The notes under the pieces were generated by a model, which was not told the origin of the DNA, made no database searches, and saw only the letters and a program-made list of their open reading frames with translations. DNA of 64,000 nt from contig NZ_MKIR01000001.1 in the NCBI RefSeq assembly GCF_001832905.1, positions 62,001 through 126,000 on the forward strand. The letters run 5' to 3'. Both the position numbers and the translations under genes were made by a program. The number at the start of each line of letters is the position of its first letter. Position 1 is the stretch's first letter. The stretch is from Floricoccus tropicus. GTDB taxonomy: Bacteria > Bacillota > Bacilli > Lactobacillales > Streptococcaceae. Below, one piece after another: positions 24,989 through 34,025 of this stretch.

Positions 24989-26245
24989 TTAATATTCTTC
25001 TAATTGAAGATCTTGTAGTAAATTTTGCATGTTTTCATCGTCAGGAACTAAATCAAGATATTTTTCGACTTGAGTTTTAGCATCCGTTTGACGTCCTATT
25101 CTACGTAAAACATCAATATAATCTTTTAAAAATTCTGGGTTATTAGACATATTTTCTGCCAATCCATCAAAGATTTCTTCAGCCTTATCTTCTTCATCAA
25201 GTTCCATGTATGCTTTAGCAAAGTTCCATGATGCAAGTAAATGTTCTTCATCTAAAACATCTTCCAAATGAACTACTGCTTCATAGTCTTCATGATCTAA
25301 ATATAAATTACTTAATAAAAATACTGTTTCGTCATGCATATCTGGTACATCAAGAGCCTGCATGAGATATTTTTCAGCTTCTTCAAAGTCATGCATTTGA
25401 TAAGAAATACGTGACAAGAAATGAAGTAATGGAACATCCTGAGGATTCTTTTTCAAACCTTGTAATGCAATGTTTTTAGCTTCTTCAAAATTATTATCAT
25501 GCTCTAATGCTTGGGCATATAGATATTCATATCCGTCAAAATCAGGATTTAAAACATCTAACTGTTTAAAGTAATCAATCGCTCTCTTATCTTCTCCAAG
25601 CTCCATATTGATATTTGCAAGTTCAAAGAGAACATTATCATCATGATATAATTCTAAAGATTTTTCTAGATATTCAAGGGCTAACTCAAATTTACCTATA
25701 CTTGCATAGGCAGTACCAATACGTTGATATGTTGAGACTCTTGTTGCTTCATAAATTTCTTCAACATCAAGGAGTACATATTTATCTATCGCTTCTTGAT
25801 ATCTTCCCTGGCTATAAAATAATTCAGCCATTGCAAAGGTAATTAATGGTGAATCTGACATACTTTCGGCGAGACGTAATTTCTCCAAAGCAGCTTCATA
25901 AAAGCCCTCCATTTGGTAAAGATCTGCTGTCTCAACTACTGCTGCCAAATAATTTTCATCATCCTCAGGGATTTGAGATAGGTATTCATATGCCTTATCA
26001 AAGTCACCATCGTCAGCAGCCATACTTGCTAAATTTATATAGAAGCCTTTATCTTCTGGATCTTCATCCATGACTTTATCATATATTAAGCGGCTTTCTT
26101 CTTGAAATCCCATATACTCTAAATATTCGGCTAGGTCCAAAAGGACTTCCTGTTCGTCAGACTCAAGCGCTTTTTTTAAAAGATCTTGAGCTTTTTCTAA
26201 TTCTTGGTCATGAAGTGCCTCAACCATTTGTTCTGAATATGTCAT
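24989..26245 (-). CDS. Tetratricopeptide repeat protein
   Basis: The 418-residue acidic protein is made of about ten TPR units from end to end; typical pairs are EEVLLDLAEYLEYMG and DKAYEYLSQIPED, and the spacing of about 34 residues with Ala/Gly/Tyr at the TPR positions is regular. No catalytic domain, signal peptide or membrane segment. It is a scaffold or adaptor; similar proteins are common in lactic acid bacteria without known function. Its ATG overlaps the stop of the AI-2E-family gene by one base (TAATG), so the two are co-translated. Confidence 0.93.
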   Translation of the reverse strand: MTYSEQMVEALHDQELEKAQDLLKKALESDEQEVLLDLAEYLEYMGFQEESRLIYDKVMDEDPEDKGFYINLASMAADDGDFDKAYEYLSQIPEDDENYLAAVVETADLYQMEGFYEAALEKLRLAESMSDSPLITFAMAELFYSQGRYQEAIDKYVLLDVEEIYEATRVSTYQRIGTAYASIGKFELALEYLEKSLELYHDDNVLFELANINMELGEDKRAIDYFKQLDVLNPDFDGYEYLYAQALEHDNNFEEAKNIALQGLKKNPQDVPLLHFLSRISYQMHDFEEAEKYLMQALDVPDMHDETVFLLSNLYLDHEDYEAVVHLEDVLDEEHLLASWNFAKAYMELDEEDKAEEIFDGLAENMSNNPEFLKDYIDVLRRIGRQTDAKTQVEKYLDLVPDDENMQNLLQDLQLEEY

Positions 26246-27444
26246 TATTCTTCTGCCTCCTTATCCAATTCATCTTCTACTTGATCAAGTTGTCCTTCTG
26301 TCATTAGCGGTTCACTATAAAGTCCTGATACTTCACGGTACCATTTGTAGAAGTAACTTATTATTACTTTTAATGATGCATAAACTGGTATTCCCAGTAA
26401 TACCCCCCAAAGACCGAAAAGTTTTCCTGAAGTTAGTAATACAATCAATACTGTAACTGGATGTATTTTTAATTTACTTCCTAGTACTAATGGTGAGATT
26501 AGATGTGCTTCAATAAATTGTTCTAAGGCAAAACAGATTAGAACTTTAATAATCATAACAGGACCTGTTGCTAGTGCAACTAATAATGCTGTGACTAAGG
26601 CAACAAATGATCCCAAATATGGGATTAGATTAAGTACACCTGCTATAATACCAATAGTCACGCTATATTTAAGTCCAATTATAGTAAATAAGGTACTAAG
26701 CATTATTGCAACGGCAAGTGAAACTGTTACTTGTCCACGTACATAGTTTGATAAGGTATTTCCTACATCAGATAAAATTTTTGCTGTTTGGGGTCTAACT
26801 TTGTCTGGAAGAAATTGTGTTACGTATGGATTGAGTCTTCTACCATCTTTTAATAGATAGAATAAAATGAATGGTAGAATAGCAATAGATACCAAGACAC
26901 TTGTTGCAGTAGATAGGAATCCAGTTACTCCTGAAACTGCTGTTTTTGAAATATCCCTTGATGCTTCTATTAATTTTCCACTAACATTATTAATGAATTC
27001 TTCAATTTGAGGTCTGAATTGCTCAAACAGCGGTTGCTTGATTATTTCATTAATTCTTTTTTGTGATTCACTAATATAATATGGAATATTGGTCATAAAA
27101 CTTTCTATATGATCGAAAATACTAGGAATTACTACTGCAAGTGAAAAGATGATTATCCCTACTAAAATAATAAAAAGAATACTGATTGAAATTGTCCTTT
27201 TTATTCCTTTTTTCTCACACCAATCGACGATTGGGTTCAACATATAATAGAAGATTGCTGCCAAAACAACTGGCAACATTATTATTCCCAAGAACTCAAT
27301 TATTGGTCTAAAAAGAAAGCCTAGTTTACTAATTATAAAAAGATTTAAAAATAATAGGAGTGAAACTACTAATGTTGTTGCTATCCTATTATTAATAAAT
27401 AGTTTGTAAAACCAAGAGGTTTTATAAGGTCTATTTTGATTCAT
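26245..27444 (-). CDS. AI-2E family transporter (PurR/YhhQ-like permease family)
   Basis: The 399-residue protein has about seven or eight membrane segments: three near the N-terminus, a soluble amphipathic region (about 110-200), then the C-terminal bundle with the family motif LNLIPYLGSFVALV and LGSKLKIHPVTVLIVLLTSGKLFGLWGVLLGIPVYA (family core). Members include the E. coli TqsA AI-2 exporter and Na+/H+ antiporters, so the substrate cannot be set by family. It is followed by, and coupled to, a TPR protein. The C-terminal tail is acidic. Confidence 0.92.
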   Translation of the reverse strand: MNQNRPYKTSWFYKLFINNRIATTLVVSLLLFLNLFIISKLGFLFRPIIEFLGIIMLPVVLAAIFYYMLNPIVDWCEKKGIKRTISISILFIILVGIIIFSLAVVIPSIFDHIESFMTNIPYYISESQKRINEIIKQPLFEQFRPQIEEFINNVSGKLIEASRDISKTAVSGVTGFLSTATSVLVSIAILPFILFYLLKDGRRLNPYVTQFLPDKVRPQTAKILSDVGNTLSNYVRGQVTVSLAVAIMLSTLFTIIGLKYSVTIGIIAGVLNLIPYLGSFVALVTALLVALATGPVMIIKVLICFALEQFIEAHLISPLVLGSKLKIHPVTVLIVLLTSGKLFGLWGVLLGIPVYASLKVIISYFYKWYREVSGLYSEPLMTEGQLDQVEDELDKEAEE

Positions 27445-27576
27445 TCATTTACCTTCATTTTTTCTTTTTTGTAACTTAAATTATAACACAAGTCAGCAAA
27501 GGAAAAAAACATTTAAAAACATTAAATGAAATCTGCTTTTTTCGCCTTTTAGATATTAAATTTAGAGGAAATCACT

Positions 27577-27599
27577 CATATATTTATAGAAAATATATG
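27577..27599. promoter_or_regulatory. Inverted repeat upstream of the lactonase gene
   Basis: CATATATTT-ATAGA-AAATATATG is a perfect 9-bp-arm dyad without a T run, about 70 bp upstream of an extended -10 (TGATATTAT near 27650). It may be a regulator site. The rest of the 27445-27691 gap is AT-rich and shows only the two divergent promoters. Confidence 0.45.
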
Positions 27600-27691
27600 T
27601 GAACTTTTTTGATACCGTAAGTGGTTTAACTCAACCTTTTATCCCATTTATGATATTATTAAATAGAATATAATCTAGGAAGAGGTAAAAT

Positions 27692-28702
27692 ATGCAAGAT
27701 ACAATTTACTTTGGAACTTATACACGTCGTGAGTCTAAGGGAATCTACAAGGCTACTTTGGATACTGAAACTGGGCAACTTAGCGATTTAATCGAATATA
27801 TTGAGGAGCCAAGTCCAACTTACTTAACTATTGATGATCAAAAACATCTGTACTCCGTTGGAGCTGTTAAGTCTGAGGGTGGTGTTGCGGCATTTGATGC
27901 TAATGGTCATCTTCTCAATCATGTTGTTGAAGAAGGTGCACCACTTTGTTACGTTTCTGTTGATGAAGAACGTGATTTGGTTTATGGTGCAAACTACCAC
28001 AAAGGTCAAGTTCTTGCTTACAGACGCCAGGAAGATGGAAGTCTATCTTTAAGCGATAAAGTTCAACATGTTGGTTTTGGCCCTCATGAGAATCAATCGA
28101 GCCCGCACGTTCACTTTGCTGATTTGACACCTGACAAGTTTTTAGTAACTTGTGACCTTGGTACCGATAGTGTGACAACTTATGATATCCTTGACGGAAA
28201 ACTGATTGAAATCAATAATTATCAGTCTGCACCTGGCTCTGGTGCTCGCCATATCGTCTTCCAAAAAACAAACAAGATTGCTTACTTGATTTGTGAACTT
28301 AATTCTACTATCGAAGTTCTTATCTACGATGGTGTCGGAGAATTCTCTTTACTTCAAACAATTTCAACACTTCCAGAAGATTATGTTGGTTTTAACGGGA
28401 CTGCAGCTATCAGGCTATCTGCTGATGATAAGTTCTTATACGCTAGTAACCGCGGTCATGACTCAATTGTCGTTTATAAGTGTTTAGGTGACTCTACTTT
28501 GGAGAAAATACAAACTATTTCTACGTCAGGAAAGACTCCTCGAGATATTAACTTATCAAGTGATGGTAAGATTGTAGCAGCCGCACACCAAGATAGTGAT
28601 AATGTTACTACATTTTCGCGTGATGAGGCAACAGGACTTTTGACTGAAATTCAACATGACTTTAAAGTTCCAGAAGCTGTGTGTGTTTATGTAGAAAAAT
28701 AA
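27692..28702 (+). CDS. pgl: Lactonase family protein (6-phosphogluconolactonase-like beta-propeller)
   Basis: The 336-residue protein has the repeated beta-propeller plan of the YbhE/Pgl family: YFGTYTRRESKGIYKATLD at the start, HENQSSPHVHFADLTPDK in the middle, GSGARHIVFQ and later NRGHDSIVVY and GKTPRDINLSSDGK. Family members hydrolyse 6-phosphogluconolactone in the pentose phosphate pathway or act on other lactones; the first is the default reading. It is monocistronic, with an RBS GAAGAGG and an extended -10 promoter. Confidence 0.92.
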   Translation: MQDTIYFGTYTRRESKGIYKATLDTETGQLSDLIEYIEEPSPTYLTIDDQKHLYSVGAVKSEGGVAAFDANGHLLNHVVEEGAPLCYVSVDEERDLVYGANYHKGQVLAYRRQEDGSLSLSDKVQHVGFGPHENQSSPHVHFADLTPDKFLVTCDLGTDSVTTYDILDGKLIEINNYQSAPGSGARHIVFQKTNKIAYLICELNSTIEVLIYDGVGEFSLLQTISTLPEDYVGFNGTAAIRLSADDKFLYASNRGHDSIVVYKCLGDSTLEKIQTISTSGKTPRDINLSSDGKIVAAAHQDSDNVTTFSRDEATGLLTEIQHDFKVPEAVCVYVEK

Positions 28703-28703
28703 A

Positions 28704-28750
28704 AAAAAACTCCTAATATCTTCTAGTAATGAAGATATTAGGAGTTTTTT
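28704..28750. terminator. Bidirectional terminator
   Basis: Twenty-base perfect arms around TAGTAAT, A's on one side and T's on the other. It ends both the + strand lactonase gene and the minus strand small membrane protein gene. Confidence 0.92.
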
Positions 28751-28761
28751 ACTTTAATAAG

Positions 28762-29040
28762 CTAAGGACCCCAAATCAAAGTCCCAATAAAAAATACTAA
28801 ACCAATACTACATGCAATTAGACCATTCAATACTATCAAAGTATTTTTCAGTGATTTACTTCGACACTTTATCGCAAAATATATTCCCAAAGCACCTAAA
28901 ACTGGTGTTAAAAATATAAATAAGGAAGGATTATTTGCATTATAAAAGAATAAGTTAGGAATCCAACAAAGCAAACCTAATAAGAAACAAATTATACTTA
29001 ATGTAGGATATGAATTCTGACTAGAGAAACTATTTTTCAT
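28762..29040 (-). CDS. Small membrane protein, DUF4190-like
   Basis: The 92-residue protein has three hydrophobic stretches (about 13-30, 38-56 and 67-88) with a basic loop KCRSKSLKN between the last two. The pattern resembles DUF4190-type small membrane proteins, whose role is unknown. AAAGGAGG lies before the ATG, and a good terminator follows, so it is probably a real monocistronic gene. Confidence 0.75.
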   Translation of the reverse strand: MKNSFSSQNSYPTLSIICFLLGLLCWIPNLFFYNANNPSLFIFLTPVLGALGIYFAIKCRSKSLKNTLIVLNGLIACSIGLVFFIGTLIWGP

Positions 29041-29133
29041 GAGACCTCCTTTAACATTAGATAGAGTTTTTTTTAACTATAGCATTTATGTTATATAAAA
29101 TAAATTTATTGATAATTATTTATAATTAAAACA

Positions 29134-29183
29134 AAAATAAAAACGTAATTATTAAATTTGCTTAATAATTACGTTTTTATTTT
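29134..29183 (-). terminator. Terminator of the agmatine operon
   Basis: Perfect arms of about 22 bases with a six-base loop, A-T rich with a central ACGTAATTA/TAATTACGT core, and T's on the minus strand after carbamate kinase. Confidence 0.85.
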
Positions 29184-29213
29184 ACCTATCATACTGTCTC
29201 TTAATAACCAACA

Positions 29214-30146
29214 TTAAAGATGGATACTAGTGCCACTTTCACTATATATTGCTTTTGATGCTTGTTCAAGTGAAGCAATAATTGACTTTCTTCCTTCCTT
29301 TGATTGGGCAAAGTCAACTGCGGCTTCAACTTTTGGCAACATACTACCTGGCGCGAATTGTCCTTCTTGGATGTATGTTTCAATTTCTTCAATAGTTACA
29401 TCTTCAAGAGCCTTTTGATTTTCTTTACCAAAATTGACATATACATTATCAACTGCGGTCAATACAATGAAAATATCCGCGTCAATTAAAGCAGCCATTT
29501 TTGCTGCAGCAAAGTCTTTATCAATAACTGCGTCGATACCCTCATATCGATTACCTTTATAAACTATAGGAACTCCTCCACCGCCACACGCAACTACTAC
29601 TTGGCCAGCATCTACTAATGTTTGAAGACTAACTTTTTCATATATATCTATTGGTTTTGGAGAAGCTATAACTCTTCTCCATCCTCTACCTGAATCTTCT
29701 TTGTAGATATCTCCAGTTTCTTCCATTATTTTTTTAGCATCAATTTCTGAATAATAGGCACCGATTGGCTTTGTTGGATTGTCAAAGGCTTTATCATTAG
29801 CATCAACTACAACTTGAGTTAGCATTGAAACAACTGGAATATCACCTAAATTTCTTTCTACTAACTCTTCATCAATAGCTTGTTGCAAATGATATCCTAT
29901 ATAGCCTTGACTCATGGCAATACACTCTGGAAAAGGCATAATTTTTTCTGGATCAGAAGCTGCTGTTTCTTCAAAAGCTAATCTAATTTGGCCAACTTGT
30001 GGTCCATTTCCATGTGCAATAACTACATTGTGGCCTGCTTCAATTAAATCTGCAACAGATTTAGCAGCAAGTTCAGCTTTTGTAAGTTGTTCATTTGCAG
30101 AATTCCCTAAGGCATTTCCACCAAGAGCAATAACAATTTTAGACAT
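29214..30146 (-). CDS. arcC: Carbamate kinase of the agmatine pathway
   Basis: The 310-residue enzyme turns carbamoyl phosphate plus ADP into ATP, ammonia and CO2, the energy-yielding last step of agmatine catabolism. MSKIVIALGGNALG is the family N-terminus, followed by AHGNGPQVG and VVACGGGGVPIV. It is last in the agu operon and corresponds to AguC. The frame is open further, but the ATG at 30146 has the RBS TAGGAG and fits the family start. Its RBS overlaps the end of aguA, showing coupling. Confidence 0.96.
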   Translation of the reverse strand: MSKIVIALGGNALGNSANEQLTKAELAAKSVADLIEAGHNVVIAHGNGPQVGQIRLAFEETAASDPEKIMPFPECIAMSQGYIGYHLQQAIDEELVERNLGDIPVVSMLTQVVVDANDKAFDNPTKPIGAYYSEIDAKKIMEETGDIYKEDSGRGWRRVIASPKPIDIYEKVSLQTLVDAGQVVVACGGGGVPIVYKGNRYEGIDAVIDKDFAAAKMAALIDADIFIVLTAVDNVYVNFGKENQKALEDVTIEEIETYIQEGQFAPGSMLPKVEAAVDFAQSKEGRKSIIASLEQASKAIYSESGTSIHL

Positions 30147-30154
30147 ATAAACTC

Positions 30155-31252
30155 CTATCTTTTTGGTTGTTGCTGAGTTATACAATGAATATTTCCACCA
30201 CCATAAACAACTTCAACAGTATTTACACCAACTACTTCTTTGTCTGGGAACATTTCTTGAACTTGTTTTAATGCAAGAGAATCATTAGTATCACCATATT
30301 GAGGAACAATTACTCCGTTATTAGTAATCAAGAAATTCATGTAAGAGGCAATACAAATATCTCCATCTTCTCTTGGCATTGTTCCTTCAACATAATCAAT
30401 TTTGAAATTACCGTCAATAGTCACAGTTTCTATTGGACAACATAATTTATGAACTTTAAGTTTACGACCTTTAGCATCAGTCATTTCAACTAATTTATTA
30501 TACGCATCTTGTGCCGCTTCATAAAAAGGACTATTTTTATCTTCAGTATAAATACATGCAACTTCTCCTGGTGCTACAAAACATGCAACATCATCAATGT
30601 GTCCATTTGTCTCTTCAGGATCTATTCCGTCTTTTATCCATAATACCTTTTCACAGTTTAAGAATTGGCATAATTTTTCTTCAATTTCTTCTTTTGTCAT
30701 ATGTGGATTGCGCCCTTCGCTTAGTAAACACATTTCGGTTGTAAGAACAGTTCCTTCCCCGTCAATATGGAATGAGCCACCTTCAAGAACAAAATTATTT
30801 GTACGATATGAATCAACATGCTCAATCTCACAAATTTTTTGAGCTACTAAATCATCTTGATCCCATGGGAAGTATAAACCATCCACGAGTCCACCCCATG
30901 CATTGAATTCCCAATCCACTCCTCTCAATTCACCTTTATCATTTATTACAAATGATGGTCCGCAATCACGTACCCAAGAGTCATTATTTGACATTTCATA
31001 AACCGTAATTTCAGAAGGCAATTGACGTCTGCAATTTTGAAACTGTGCTTGGGAAACGACTACATTCATTGGAGTAAACTTACTAATTGCTTTGGCAACA
31101 TTTGCAAAAGCTTCTTGTGCCTGTTTTCCTCCATCTCGCCAATTATCTGGTCTTTCTGGCCAAATCATCCAAACCTTTTCTTGAGGTTCATACTCTGCGG
31201 GCATTCTGAATCCATCTTTTTTAGGCGTGCTTCCTATTATTCTCTTTGACAT
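30155..31252 (-). CDS. aguA: Agmatine deiminase
   Basis: The 365-residue enzyme hydrolyses agmatine to N-carbamoylputrescine and ammonia. It belongs to the pentein fold: EYEPQEKVWMIWPERPDNWRD at the N-terminus, the catalytic Asp/His in NGHIDDVACFV, and the nucleophile Cys in GGGNIHCITQQQP close to the C-terminus. Length and motifs fit. It overlaps the 3' end of the antiporter gene by 32 bases. Confidence 0.97.
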   Translation of the reverse strand: MSKRIIGSTPKKDGFRMPAEYEPQEKVWMIWPERPDNWRDGGKQAQEAFANVAKAISKFTPMNVVVSQAQFQNCRRQLPSEITVYEMSNNDSWVRDCGPSFVINDKGELRGVDWEFNAWGGLVDGLYFPWDQDDLVAQKICEIEHVDSYRTNNFVLEGGSFHIDGEGTVLTTEMCLLSEGRNPHMTKEEIEEKLCQFLNCEKVLWIKDGIDPEETNGHIDDVACFVAPGEVACIYTEDKNSPFYEAAQDAYNKLVEMTDAKGRKLKVHKLCCPIETVTIDGNFKIDYVEGTMPREDGDICIASYMNFLITNNGVIVPQYGDTNDSLALKQVQEMFPDKEVVGVNTVEVVYGGGNIHCITQQQPKR

Positions 31253-32624
31253 CTTTCTTTTCTCCTTTTAACTTAATGTTTTTTATTACAATGAAAACTT
31301 CACCAATCAGTATAAATATAATTGCTCCAATTGTTACTGGTAATTGCTCTCTTAAAGTTTCTGAATCAAATTTAAGAGGAATCGCGGTAAAAATTAATGA
31401 AATAATAATCATTATCATAGGTGCTGCAACTAATAATTTAAGAAAATTATCACTTCCTTTAACTTTAAATGGTCTCGGTCTTTCTGGATCAATTTTACGA
31501 AGCTTGTAGAATGCTGGAAAAACTGGTACATATGATAGTAGGAACATTACAAGATTTAATGAGAAGAATGACCAAAATAAATCTTGGTTAGGTAGTAGAG
31601 GTGCAATAAGAACAACGATCGATGCTACTACTCCATTCATTATTGCAGTTCCAACAGGCATATTGTTTTTCCCACCTCGTTTACCAAATACTTTTGGCAT
31701 GTCTCCATTTTCAGCAGCATAACATGCTGTATTGTTTACTCCTAATGACCAAGAAATCATATTGCCAAATAAAGTCAACATAAATAAGAAAGCCATTAAT
31801 CCAATAAACCAACCACTGGTAGAACCAGTCAATAATTTAAAACTGTCTATTAAACCACTACTAGTACTAATTTCACTTGTTGGTATAGCTACACCAATAC
31901 CGAAAGCTGAAAATATATAAATCGCTGCAATTACTAAGCCAGCAACAACAATTGATTTGGGAATTTGTTTATTTGGATCTTCCATATCATCAGCAAAAGT
32001 ACAGATCACTTCAAAACCAAGTAGATTGAAAAGGATTACTGAAACAAAGGAAAGACTGTGCAAATCAAAAGTTGGTAACATTGATTTAAGTGTGAATTCA
32101 TTTGCCATACCTTTTGTTAATGCAACATACAATCCAAGAAATCCTATTAATAAAGCAAGGAACATTTTTATTACCGCTGCACCATTTAATATCCAAACAC
32201 TATCACTTACTGGGAAAAAGCTAATCCACACAACAATCCAAATAAATATTAGTTCAATTAATATATTACCTACTGTATTAAATTCCATACCAGTAATAGT
32301 TGTTATTAATCCTGGACACATTACTGCGAGTGAAGCGAGCCATAACGGATAATTTATCCAATAAAACCATGAAACTCTTGCACCCCATTTATGCCCAAAA
32401 GCTTTAGTAACCCAATCGTAAATCCCACCTTCACCATTATAAGTAGTTCCTAGTTCTGAAGAAATTAGTCCGTATGGGAGTAAAAAAGTGATTAGCAAGA
32501 AAATCCACCAAAAGAATTGAGAATTTCCGATAGCTGCTACAGGGGCTGCTGCCTCAGCTACAAATACCACACAAATTACTGATAAAATGGCACTCATTAA
32601 ACTAAACTTTTTCTTTTTTTCCAT
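31221..32624 (-). CDS. aguD: Agmatine/putrescine antiporter
   Basis: The 467-residue protein has 12 membrane segments and belongs to the APC superfamily, with the start AILSVICVVFVAEAAAPVAAIGNSQFFWW-type region and the motif GGIYDWVTKAFG. Its place between aguB and aguA identifies it as the exchanger that brings in agmatine and takes out putrescine. A hairpin lies just upstream of its RBS. The C-terminal lysine-rich tail overlaps aguA. Confidence 0.94.
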   Translation of the reverse strand: MEKKKKFSLMSAILSVICVVFVAEAAAPVAAIGNSQFFWWIFLLITFLLPYGLISSELGTTYNGEGGIYDWVTKAFGHKWGARVSWFYWINYPLWLASLAVMCPGLITTITGMEFNTVGNILIELIFIWIVVWISFFPVSDSVWILNGAAVIKMFLALLIGFLGLYVALTKGMANEFTLKSMLPTFDLHSLSFVSVILFNLLGFEVICTFADDMEDPNKQIPKSIVVAGLVIAAIYIFSAFGIGVAIPTSEISTSSGLIDSFKLLTGSTSGWFIGLMAFLFMLTLFGNMISWSLGVNNTACYAAENGDMPKVFGKRGGKNNMPVGTAIMNGVVASIVVLIAPLLPNQDLFWSFFSLNLVMFLLSYVPVFPAFYKLRKIDPERPRPFKVKGSDNFLKLLVAAPMIMIIISLIFTAIPLKFDSETLREQLPVTIGAIIFILIGEVFIVIKNIKLKGEKKDVKENNRKHA

Positions 32625-32642
32625 TTTTTTATCCTTTCAAAT

Positions 32643-32675
32643 GGGAAACAAGACTGAACCAATCAGCCTTGTCCC
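32643..32675 (-). other. Intercistronic hairpin between aguB and aguD
   Basis: On the minus strand GGGACAAGGCTGA pairs imperfectly with TCAGTCTTGTTTCCC around a short loop. No T run follows; the aguD RBS (AAAGG) comes shortly afterwards. It could be a processing or stability element that sets different levels of aguB and aguD mRNA. Confidence 0.55.
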
Positions 32676-32730
32676 TTCATACTCCCAAATAACAAACTAA
32701 TCAGTTCATTTCAAAGGAAGCATATTTTTC

Positions 32731-33756
32731 CTATAAACTTTCTCCTAAAAGTTCTTCTAATTCTGCTTTTGCATTCGCTTGTGCTTGACTATCGATAGGA
32801 TTTTTTTGTGCATAATCTCTTAATAGGTAAACTAATAAGCCACGAATTGAAGTTAAACGATTCTCAGCCTCATCAAAACAGATTGAATTTTTGCCATCAA
32901 TTACTTCATTTGTTACTTCTTCGCCACGAGTTGCAGGTAAACAATGCATAAATTTAGCATCTTTTCCTGCTTTATTCATCAATTCTTCATTTACTTGATA
33001 TTTAGGATAGAAAACATTCATTCTTTCTTCTTCTGAAAGTTCCGCTTCATACAGTCCATACCACACATCTGTATATACAAAATCTGATCCGACGATTGAT
33101 TCCACATCCTCTGAAATTGTATAAGTACCTCCAGATACTGCACAAATTTCATCTAATTTTGCGCGATGAACATCATTCAATTGGAAACCTTTTGGTCCAA
33201 ATTGAACAAAATCCATTCCCATTTTAGTAGTAATAAGTGCCAAAGAGAAACATACCTGAGTAGCATCTCCAATAAACGATACTTTGACATCTTCAAGCTT
33301 TTTATCAGCAGGTAGATGTTCAATCATTGTACATAGATCACCTAGCTCTTGCGTAGGATGATTGTAATCAGACATTGCATTAATTACAGGAATTGTTGAG
33401 TTTTCAGCTAAATCCACAACGCTTTTATGACGTTCAACACGCGCCATAATGATATCAACTAAACGAGAAAGCACACGGCTTGTATCTTCAATAGTTTCAT
33501 GACCACCTAATTGTATTTGACCAGGCGCAAGATATTGAGCATGTCCACCAAGTTGCTCCATCGCAGTTTCAAAAGAAACACGAGTTCTAGTAGAAGATTG
33601 TTGAAAAATCATTCCCAGGGTCTTATTTTTTAATAGTTGAGGATAAAAACCATTTTTTACTGCGGCTTTAATTTTTAATGATAGATTTACAATTTCTAAT
33701 AATTCTTCTTTAGAATAAGTTTCTGTTGTTACGAAATCGCGTTTGTTAATGTTCAT
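32731..33756 (-). CDS. aguB: Putrescine carbamoyltransferase
   Basis: The 341-residue enzyme splits N-carbamoylputrescine with phosphate into putrescine and carbamoyl phosphate. It is of the ornithine carbamoyltransferase family: carbamoyl-phosphate loop [19 protein letters not shown], and the C-terminal HCLPATRG. The operon context, with agmatine deiminase, makes it the putrescine-specific enzyme rather than ArgF/ArcB, and the C-terminal extension of about 30 residues fits PTC, where it stabilises the trimer. The ATG at 33756 is chosen because AGGAGG lies upstream; the frame stays open to 33798. Confidence 0.95.
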   Translation of the reverse strand: MNINKRDFVTTETYSKEELLEIVNLSLKIKAAVKNGFYPQLLKNKTLGMIFQQSSTRTRVSFETAMEQLGGHAQYLAPGQIQLGGHETIEDTSRVLSRLVDIIMARVERHKSVVDLAENSTIPVINAMSDYNHPTQELGDLCTMIEHLPADKKLEDVKVSFIGDATQVCFSLALITTKMGMDFVQFGPKGFQLNDVHRAKLDEICAVSGGTYTISEDVESIVGSDFVYTDVWYGLYEAELSEEERMNVFYPKYQVNEELMNKAGKDAKFMHCLPATRGEEVTNEVIDGKNSICFDEAENRLTSIRGLLVYLLRDYAQKNPIDSQAQANAKAELEELLGESL

Positions 33757-33784
33757 CTTTCGATGCCTCCTAAATGTTTTTGTT

Positions 33785-33833
33785 TTGTTTACAGACATAT
33801 AATACCAAGCAGAAATATAGTTTACGATAAACT
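33785..33833 (-). promoter_or_regulatory. aguB promoter with AguR-type dyad
   Basis: AGTTTA-CGA-TAAACT (33819-33833) is a perfect 15-bp dyad. On the minus strand its right half forms a poor -35 (TAAACT), 17 bp before TATATG. An activator site overlapping a weak -35 is the usual arrangement for LuxR-type activators. AguR binding is inferred. Confidence 0.7.
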
Positions 33834-33856
33834 AAAAGATGCAAACAAATCAAAAC

Positions 33857-33871
33857 TTGTAAACGTTTTCT
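33857..33871. promoter_or_regulatory. cre-like CcpA site in the aguB-aguR gap
   Basis: TTGTAAACGTTTTCT matches WTGNAANCGNWNNCW at all fixed positions. It lies between the divergent aguB and aguR promoters. Catabolite repression of the agmatine pathway is known in lactic acid bacteria; control through this site is inference. Confidence 0.7.
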
Positions 33872-33974
33872 AAATATTAGGCATTTTATGAAAAAATAAA
33901 CCAAAATAAGCAAAAGTTTAGATGAGTTTAGATCAAAAGTTTAGCTAATTTTAGTAATTTAATCACAAAATAGA

Positions 33975-33983
33975 TGATATAAT
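33975..33983 (+). promoter_or_regulatory. aguR extended -10 promoter
   Basis: TGA then TATAAT, about 43 bases upstream of the aguR ATG. No good -35 is visible. Confidence 0.65.
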
Positions 33984-34025
33984 AAACTTAACAATTAACT
34001 AGTTTACAAGTGAGAAGGAAATATT

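Noticed and set aside
30147-30185. Upstream start of carbamate kinase
   Set aside because: No RBS, and the added residues do not fit the family; ATG 30146 has TAGGAG.
31957-32352. Open frame of 131 codons antisense to aguD
   Set aside because: Shadow of a membrane-protein gene; no RBS, no family and full overlap with aguD.
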